Shown: positions 60,643 through 64,000 of the stretch, in pieces | How positions within the stretch are numbered: position 1 is the stretch's first letter | How the letters are laid out: each line of letters starts with the position of its first letter | NCBI RefSeq assembly: GCF_030161395.1 | Contig: NZ_BSST01000001.1 | Span: 2,170,001-2,234,000, forward strand | Length of the DNA: 64,000 nt | Source of the DNA: Thalassotalea insulae | Lineage (GTDB): Bacteria > Pseudomonadota > Gammaproteobacteria > Enterobacterales > Alteromonadaceae | Direction of reading: 5' to 3' | Notes under the pieces: model-generated | What the model saw: only the letters and a program-made list of their open reading frames with translations | Database searches by the model: none | Told to the model about the DNA's origin: nothing | Program-made: the position numbers and the translations under genes

Positions 60643-61401
60643 ATGAATTTTAAAACGCTTCACCAACAAGACACTCCGCTAATCATTTGCAATGTGTGGG
60701 ATGTGAAAACAGCATTATTGGCAGAAAGCTTAAACGTACAAGCAATTGCCACGTCAAGTGCCGCAATTGCGAACTCGCTAGGCTACGAAGATGGCGAAGA
60801 TATGTCTTTTGACGAGTTGTTTTTTATCGTCGAAAAAATTGCTAAGCGCACGGCACTGCCCTTGTCTGTTGATATTGAATCTGGATACAGCCGCAACCCC
60901 GCCGACATTCTGGCCAACATCGAAAAGTTGCATGCGGTTGGCGTGAAAGGAATCAATATTGAAGATAGCACGGTCAATAACGGTACAAGATCGTTGTTGC
61001 CTACTTCAGAGTTTGTCGAATTGTTAAGCACCCTTAAACAGGGCATTATAGACAAAAATCTCGATATTTTTGTTAACGTTAGAACAGACCCTTTTCTTAT
61101 TGGTGTTCCTGATGCCTTATCGAGTGCAATAGCAAGGATCACTGCTTATCAGACCGTTGATATAGATGGCATTTTTGTACCTTGCGCGGTTGAACACGCC
61201 GATATTCAATTATTAGTCAATTGCACGTCTTTGCCGTTAAACCTGTTGGCTATGCCTGACATGTGTGATTTTGTTCAATTGCAGTCTCTTGGCGTAAAGC
61301 GCTTAAGCATGGGGAATTGGTTGTTCGAAAAGCTGGCAAATAGTTATCAAGAAAACGTAAGCCAGATTCTCAAATCACAGAATTTTAGTGCCTTGTTTTA
61401 A
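60643..61401 (+). CDS. Isocitrate lyase/PEP mutase-superfamily protein
   Basis: A 252-residue protein of the ICL/PEPM fold (TIM barrel). Family signs are VKTALLAESLNVQAIATSSAAIANSLGYEDGEDM, the LPLSVDIESGYSRNP metal-site region, VKGINIEDSTVNNGTRSL and FVNVRTDPFLI. The catalytic Cys of true isocitrate lyases is not in place, so it is a lyase or hydrolase of the methylisocitrate-lyase/oxaloacetate-type or a PEP mutase-like enzyme. It is 21 bp downstream of ogt. Such genes occur beside ada or ogt in other marine bacteria (recollection). Its link to alkylation repair is unknown. Confidence 0.85.
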   Translation: MNFKTLHQQDTPLIICNVWDVKTALLAESLNVQAIATSSAAIANSLGYEDGEDMSFDELFFIVEKIAKRTALPLSVDIESGYSRNPADILANIEKLHAVGVKGINIEDSTVNNGTRSLLPTSEFVELLSTLKQGIIDKNLDIFVNVRTDPFLIGVPDALSSAIARITAYQTVDIDGIFVPCAVEHADIQLLVNCTSLPLNLLAMPDMCDFVQLQSLGVKRLSMGNWLFEKLANSYQENVSQILKSQNFSALF

Positions 61402-61521
61402 TTGTTAGATGTCATAAGGAATTAAAAGGGGTGGATGACTATTTATGCTTTCGTTAGATCTACACTGTTTAGTGTTAACAAATATCCAACAACATTTTGG
61501 CGGTTGAGTTAAATACAATGC
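61402..61521. other. Junction between cargo and right transposase remnant
   Basis: A stretch with fragmentary transposase-like words: translation of 61455-61478 gives RSTLFSVN, loosely like the IS4 RSLTLYEEV block. It is too decayed to annotate as a gene. The cargo-to-IS boundary is somewhere between 61402 and 61521. Confidence 0.35.
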
Positions 61522-61864
61522 ATTAAAACTAAAGAGAAACCTACGACTCATCAATAGTTTTTAGCAAACTTGGCTAAAGTATTAGCCGATACAAGCAAAC
61601 CAATTATAGTCACTGACGCTGGTTTTAAAACGCCTTGGTTTCGAGCGGTTTTAGCTCATGGCCATCGGGTTAGCGGCTAAAAAAGCTAAGAAACACCATC
61701 AATATCAGGCAAATAGCTTGAAGAATAAGAATGTGCTTTTATTTCATTCTATAGGCTTAAGAGTCATGGCAAATCGATATGAGAAGCTCTCATATCGAGA
61801 GCTTTTGGCAGCAATCAAGCAACTGCATTTATCTGGTGGAGCATATTCGTTTGATACTTTGTAG
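61522..61864 (+). pseudogene. IS4-family transposase, decayed 3' part
   Basis: Reading from 61522, IKTKEKPTTHQ is followed by an in-frame TAG (61555-61557), then FLANLAKVLADTSKPIIVTD and AGFKTPWFRAVLA, the conserved second-Asp block of IS4 transposases. A +1 shift and an internal deletion lead into HHQYQANSLKNKNVLLFHSI and GLRVMANRYEKL, the typical C-terminus, ending TAG at 61862-61864. A stop codon and a frameshift make it inactive. It is on the same strand as the 5' fragment at 58288. Confidence 0.75.
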
Positions 61865-61884
61865 AGCTTGTGGAGAGCCCTCAG

Positions 61885-61893
61885 TGTCTGGGT
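61885..61893. repeat. Right target-site duplication, with original cupin stop
   Basis: TGTCTGGGT follows the right terminal repeat directly. Continuing, GTC TGG GTG TAA (61886-61897) reads Val-Trp-Val-stop, the same end as the cupin protein on the far side of the island. Confidence 0.75.
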
Positions 61894-62028
61894 GTAATTT
61901 TTTAGCACGTCTTCAAGCAGCTATTAGTATGATATTGATATTTGCTCAATAGTTGCTAACTTTTTACACATTTTTTGCAAAATTGGTTGTTATTCTGCCG
62001 GTAAGTTCAGTACTAACAGGAGAACAGC

Positions 62029-62337
62029 ATGTCCACCTTTATCAAATCAGCTGTATTCGCAGCATTCGCTTTTTCTGGTATTAATTCGGTATTAGCTCAT
62101 CAAGTAGCAGATGAAAGAGAAGTACATCCACCAAGACCTTGCTTTTCAACGATTGATGCTAACAGCGATGGTAAAATCACCTTTAAGGAATTTGCTGTCA
62201 AAAAACTACCGCGTGGTAAACATAAAGCGGTATTTTCCCGTATTGATACTGATAATAACGGCGTGATCAGCAGGCATGAATTTACTAATCATAAGCCACC
62301 ACAGCCACCTCATCATCAAGGAGCAGACCATGATTGA
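62029..62337 (+). CDS. Secreted EF-hand calcium-binding protein
   Basis: A 102-residue exported protein. A signal peptide (FIKSAVFAAFAFSGINSVLA) is followed by two EF-hand loops: DANSDGKITFKEF (about residues 43-55) and DTDNNGVISRHEF (about 71-83), each with the canonical acidic positions for Ca2+. A His/Pro-rich tail ends the protein (HKPPQPPHHQGADHD). AGGAG precedes the ATG. Its stop overlaps the start of the next gene by 8 bases, so the two are coupled. Calcium is the probable ligand; the partner is unknown. Confidence 0.88.
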   Translation: MSTFIKSAVFAAFAFSGINSVLAHQVADEREVHPPRPCFSTIDANSDGKITFKEFAVKKLPRGKHKAVFSRIDTDNNGVISRHEFTNHKPPQPPHHQGADHD

Positions 62338-62794
62338 TTCAGTCACTATGGAAAACTCCAGTACATTTTCATTACCGAAACAAGACAGTTTAAACGAACA
62401 GCAGCAATTACTGGTTACTGAAACTCTGAAGCAGTTTGATGCTGATAGTTTATCTGAGCAAGATGCTTTGGCGATTGTTGAGCAATTCTCCCAAGCGGGT
62501 ATTCGACCGGGAAAAGCGCTGGCACAAACTATGGCAATTGCCGGTTTTGATGCTGCTGTCGTTGGTGAACTGGCAGGTGTGAAGCGAAAAAACGGTTTGC
62601 AGAAGCCGCCAGCTCCACAGCATCGGCAGGAATTAGGGTCTATGGTGGACTATCTGGCACAGCTAATGAAAGAAAAGCTATCAGCCAGTGAGACTGGTAG
62701 CTTAACTGACGATGAAAAGCAGGCAATTCTGTCTCAGGTATTGGAAAAGTTTGGCCTTGAAGACCATGATTCGATTATTAATACCCGAGTTTAG
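62330..62794 (+). CDS. Hypothetical protein coupled to the EF-hand gene
   Basis: A 154-residue protein, mostly helical, with no clear signal peptide and no recognised domain. Its middle (LVTETLKQFDADSLSEQDALAIVEQFSQAGI) has spaced Asp/Glu and a helix-loop-helix rhythm like a decayed EF-hand, and the C-terminal third (DYLAQLMKEKL, LTDDEKQAILSQVLEKFGL) could be a second one. ATG 62330 is chosen for AAGGAGC 6 bases upstream and the family-like overlap with the previous gene. It ends 16 bases before the YHYH gene. Function unknown. Confidence 0.65.
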   Translation: MIDSVTMENSSTFSLPKQDSLNEQQQLLVTETLKQFDADSLSEQDALAIVEQFSQAGIRPGKALAQTMAIAGFDAAVVGELAGVKRKNGLQKPPAPQHRQELGSMVDYLAQLMKEKLSASETGSLTDDEKQAILSQVLEKFGLEDHDSIINTRV

Positions 62795-62810
62795 TTTGAG
62801 GAAATATACG

Positions 62811-63938
62811 ATGAAACAGCAGATTAATAGTAGTTTACTAAAAACGGGTGCTGCTATCGCGTTGTTAACCAGTGTGATAACTGCGTGTGGTAGCAGTAGC
62901 TCTAATATTAATAGTGCGGGCGTTGATAATACGACTACAACTTCAGGCTCCACTACTACTGATACGCAGACTACTGGTGATGCCATTGATATAACTGATG
63001 CGATACTAACCGAGCAAAACGGCTCATGTGAATATTATGTTGGCTCTTATTATTCAAATGTAGAGGATGTTCAACGTAATGTTGGTTTTAATGGTGATGT
63101 GGTGATCAGTGTGAGTGGCGATAAGTGTGTTTTTGACGTTAACGAAATCCCCAATCATGATTTTAATGATGCTTCGGCATCTTTTGCCACCAATGTTGCA
63201 GAGCAGAGCGGACGTTATGAAATTCCTAAATCGCCGGTTGCTGCCGCTACTGTCACTGAATTAAGTTTGGGGACAACCAATGCGATCTTGCTTAATGGTG
63301 TTGTAATTGACTTATTAGCTGCCGCTTGTTACGACGTTGGCAATGAACCGTTAGGGCAGGAAAAAATTGGCTGTGGTGAAGATCAGCTCGATAACCCGTG
63401 GCGTTATGACCCTATGTCGCCATTAAATAATTTTGGTACTGACATTCATAATGCCCATGTTCAACCTGATGGCACTTATCATTATCATGGTAATCCTATG
63501 GCTTTATTTGACAGTGATTGTGATCTGATTGCTCAGGAATCGCCAGTGATAGGCTTTGCTGCTGATGGCTTTCCGATTTATGGCTCTTGCTTTAGTGACA
63601 ATGGCGTAGTGAGAAAAGCGCAATCAAGCTATCAGTTAAAAGCTGGTGTTCGTCAACTGGTCAATGGTTATACGACCCCTCAGGCGGGTATGGGAGATGT
63701 TGCCAGCAATAATTATGACGGACAATTCCGTGGCGATTATGATTATCAGGCGGGTAGTGGCGATCTAGATCAGTGTAATGGCATGACGATTAACGGCCAG
63801 TACGGTTATTACATTACTAATAGTTATCCTTGGGTGGTTGGTTGTTATAAAGGGACTCCAGATAGTTCGCTTAATAAACAAGGACCGGCATTAGCTAATC
63901 GCCTGCACAGCCATAATGGAATTAGTCATAGTCATTAA
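62811..63938 (+). CDS. YHYH-domain lipoprotein
   Basis: A 375-residue exported lipoprotein (lipobox ITACGSSSS at about residues 23-30) with a Thr/Ser-rich linker and a YHYH domain near residues 200-360. Seen are HNAHVQPDGTYHYHGNP, GFAADGFPIYGS and a tail DLDQCNGMTINGQYGYYITNSYP. The C-terminus is His-rich (LHSHNGISHSH). The YHYH domain is of unknown function; His pairs suggest metal binding. TGAGGA precedes ATG 62811. It is the third gene of a tight operon with the EF-hand and unknown proteins. Confidence 0.85.
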   Translation: MKQQINSSLLKTGAAIALLTSVITACGSSSSNINSAGVDNTTTTSGSTTTDTQTTGDAIDITDAILTEQNGSCEYYVGSYYSNVEDVQRNVGFNGDVVISVSGDKCVFDVNEIPNHDFNDASASFATNVAEQSGRYEIPKSPVAAATVTELSLGTTNAILLNGVVIDLLAAACYDVGNEPLGQEKIGCGEDQLDNPWRYDPMSPLNNFGTDIHNAHVQPDGTYHYHGNPMALFDSDCDLIAQESPVIGFAADGFPIYGSCFSDNGVVRKAQSSYQLKAGVRQLVNGYTTPQAGMGDVASNNYDGQFRGDYDYQAGSGDLDQCNGMTINGQYGYYITNSYPWVVGCYKGTPDSSLNKQGPALANRLHSHNGISHSH

Positions 63939-64000
63939 TAGATTTCAGCAATAGTTAGCGCTAACAATCGCAGTGCCAAGGAAGGCGTCCCCTAATCAAT

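Larger units (their letters stand above)
58169..61884 (+). mobile_element. IS4-bounded 3.7-kb island with alkylation-repair cargo
   Basis: The left end CTGAGCTATCCCCACAAA (58169-58186) and the reversed right end CTGAGGGCTCTCCACAAG (61867-61884, minus strand) match at 13 of 18 positions and are flanked by a 9-bp near-perfect direct repeat. Inside lie the 5' part of an IS4-like transposase gene (58288), three repair/metabolism genes (58727-61401) and the decayed 3' part of an IS4-like transposase (61522-61864), all in the same direction. It looks like a collapsed composite element or an IS interrupted by cargo. No intact transposase remains, so it is likely immobile. Confidence 0.75.

Noticed and set aside
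1..64000. tRNA or rRNA genes and riboswitches
   Set aside because: I found no cloverleaf-like, rRNA-like or known riboswitch-like segment by eye; absence cannot be proven without a structure search.

Overview
The window is about 64 kb of chromosome from a marine gammaproteobacterium, most likely an Alteromonadales member of the Colwellia/Thalassotalea type. This placement is inferred from AT-rich coding sequence, an Oar-type TonB receptor, PlsB, UbiC-UbiA, SlmA, an acetate-switch-like SSS hybrid kinase and the order CsrC-YihI-HemN. No 16S gene or search supports it. Most of the sequence is ordinary core genome, but several short accessory stretches stand out.

Layout. 1-8 kb: a MerR-type promoter and VOC protein, an HDOD protein, an Oar-like TonB-dependent receptor with a 28-bp perfect inverted repeat in its leader, a small secreted Cys-rich protein, a 49-bp tandem repeat and a membrane diguanylate cyclase. 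8-17 kb: a CrbS-like hybrid sensor kinase and a CrbR-like LuxR regulator with a TetR-MFP-RND efflux operon between them. 17-24 kb: pepD, slmA, coaBC, radC, then PilZ, ParA and a ribbon-helix-helix protein inserted before rpmB-rpmG. 24-39 kb: tesB, a YbdG-like channel, a YihG-like acyltransferase, proB, kbl-tdh, glpE-glpG, a FliL-like protein, ubiC-ubiA, plsB, an M20 peptidase, a NYN protein and a solute-binding protein.

40-46 kb: a DUF1285 gene, then an array of four minus-strand gene cassettes (RidA, YbjQ, DUF3185, membrane protein) separated by attC-like sites with no integrase gene in view, i.e. a CALIN or integron fragment. Then come hemN, a DksA-like protein, DUF2489, yihI and a strong candidate CsrB/CsrC-family regulatory RNA on the minus strand (about 45535-45868). 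It has 13 GGA motifs, loop-presented GGA hairpins, a promoter and an intrinsic terminator, and sits at the same locus as E. coli csrC.

46-58 kb: a LysR/LysE pair, formaldehyde detoxification (frmA-fghA), a four-gene operon of MFP-RND-OMF plus a medium-chain dehydrogenase with a divergent LysR regulator, and a cupin. 58.2-61.9 kb: a 3.7-kb island bounded by imperfect terminal inverted repeats and a 9-bp near-perfect target duplication inside the last codons of the cupin gene. It holds the 5' part of an IS4-like transposase, an alkylation-repair operon (Ada-AlkA fusion, Ogt-type methyltransferase, PEP-mutase-like enzyme) and the 3' part of an IS4-like transposase. 62-64 kb: an EF-hand protein, an unknown protein and a YHYH-domain lipoprotein in a tight operon.

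The best candidates for something new are the IS4-bounded repair island, the integrase-less cassette array, the CsrC-like RNA and the PilZ-ParA-RHH insert. All functions are read from motifs by eye; no database search was run.
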